A stretch of 36,542 nucleotides of DNA, from positions 178,546 through 215,087 of the forward strand of contig NZHE01000026.1 of assembly GCA_002691145.1 (NCBI GenBank). The letters are read 5' to 3'. This stretch comes from Rickettsiales bacterium. Its GTDB lineage: Bacteria > Pseudomonadota > Alphaproteobacteria > Methylaequorales > Methylaequoraceae. The position numbers and the translations under genes were made by a program. The notes under the pieces are model-generated. The model ran no database searches. It saw nothing but the letters and a program-made list of their open reading frames with translations, and was not told the origin of the DNA. Shown piece by piece: positions 36,228 to 36,542 of the stretch. Each line of letters opens with the position of its first letter. The first letter of the stretch is position 1.

Positions 36228-36542
36228 ATGCGTATATTTAATTTTATAAATTATTTTATTGTTATCTTTCTTTTATTTTTTCAAATTGATTATTTATATT
36301 CTAATGAAAAGAATGTAAATAATAAAAACAAGTTAAAAATTGAAATACCTTTATCTTCCGAAAGAGTTTTAATGCCTCAAATTGGTGTTGATGGGGAAAA
36401 AGAAATAATTTTGATACCTCCTAAAAATCTAATAGAAATAAATAAAAAAGCTGAAGAGGAACGTAAACTCAAAGAACAAGAAGCTTTAAGAAAAGCTGAA
36501 GAAGAGCGTAAACTTAAAGAGCAAGAAGCTTTAAGAAAAGCT
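36228..36542 (+). CDS. Exported or anchored protein with charged 15-residue repeats, 3'-truncated by window edge
   Basis: ATG 36228, preceded by AAGGA about twelve bases upstream, opens a frame to the window end (105 codons). The N-terminus is a signal peptide or anchor (hydrophobic 5-20, FINYFIVIFLLFFQI), then a short segment containing SSERVLMPQIGVDGEKEIILIPP, then Lys/Glu/Arg/Ala-rich repeats KAEEERKLKEQEALR that would form a long alpha-helical rod or coiled coil. It could be a TolA-like or other envelope-spanning protein, but the defining C-terminus is outside. It starts 30 bp after the suhB-like gene. Confidence 0.75.
   Translation, partial: MRIFNFINYFIVIFLLFFQIDYLYSNEKNVNNKNKLKIEIPLSSERVLMPQIGVDGEKEIILIPPKNLIEINKKAEEERKLKEQEALRKAEEERKLKEQEALRKA
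36447..36542 (+). repeat. 45-bp in-frame tandem repeat (15-residue units), continuing past the window
   Basis: Unit 1 is 36447-36491 and unit 2 is 36492-36536; both encode KAEEERKLKEQEALR and differ only at a few third positions (GAG/GAA, GAA/GAG, CTC/CTT, GAA/GAG). A third unit begins at 36537. Synonymous differences show the protein repeat is older or selected rather than a very recent DNA duplication. Confidence 0.88.

Overview
The window is a dense, strongly A+T-rich (about 70% by eye) piece of a streamlined alphaproteobacterial chromosome, most likely from a free-living marine, light-using lineage. Pointers are: an RpoH-type sigma factor beside an RluA-family pseudouridine synthase, the serC-hisZ-purA order, a long tol-pal/ruv/yebC block, intergenic gaps almost always under 100 bp, long poly-A/poly-T runs inside genes, and a beta-carotene-to-retinal gene set. 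ThiC is present, which argues mildly against a typical SAR11 strain. An HIMB59/AEGEAN-169- or SAR116-like lineage fits, but this is inference.

Left part (1-7.2 kb): crtE (cut by the window edge), crtI, crtB, crtY and blh form a tight plus-strand operon predicted to make geranylgeranyl-PP, phytoene, lycopene, beta-carotene and finally retinal. No rhodopsin gene is visible; it may lie to the left. Next to it, a putative Fe(II)/2-oxoglutarate oxygenase and a single-domain LOV blue-light receptor are divergently transcribed from only 33 bp. Two small minus-strand genes follow (an HExxH protein and a one-span membrane protein).

Middle (7.2-16.5 kb): rluD and rpoH on the plus strand (rpoH with a near-consensus promoter that predicts a leaderless mRNA), a minus-strand operon SLC13/RCK permease-serC-hisZ-purA, and thiC on the plus strand without a recognisable TPP riboswitch.

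Right-centre (16.5-32.8 kb): twenty consecutive minus-strand genes, read from right to left: a small coiled-coil gene, zapA, 5-formyltetrahydrofolate cyclo-ligase, ymdB-like, yebC, ruvC, ruvA, ruvB, ybgC, tolQ, tolR, tolA, tolB, pal, cpoB, tilS, ftsH, folP, glmM, thiD. They cover cell division, folate, Holliday-junction processing, envelope constriction, tRNA modification, protein quality control, cell-wall precursor and thiamin synthesis. Two of them (ruvB and the cyclo-ligase) are interrupted by a one-base shortfall in a long A run, and thiD has no ATG/GTG/TTG start and apparently uses ATT.

Right end (32.8-36.5 kb): gap, an unknown 123-residue gene, thiE, efp and a SuhB/inositol-monophosphatase homologue that has lost most metal ligands, then the start of an exported or anchored protein with 15-residue charged repeats, cut by the window edge.

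The points most worth following are the LOV/oxygenase pair beside the retinal operon, the two poly-A frameshifts, the ATT start of thiD, the apparently dead SuhB homologue and the leaderless rpoH.
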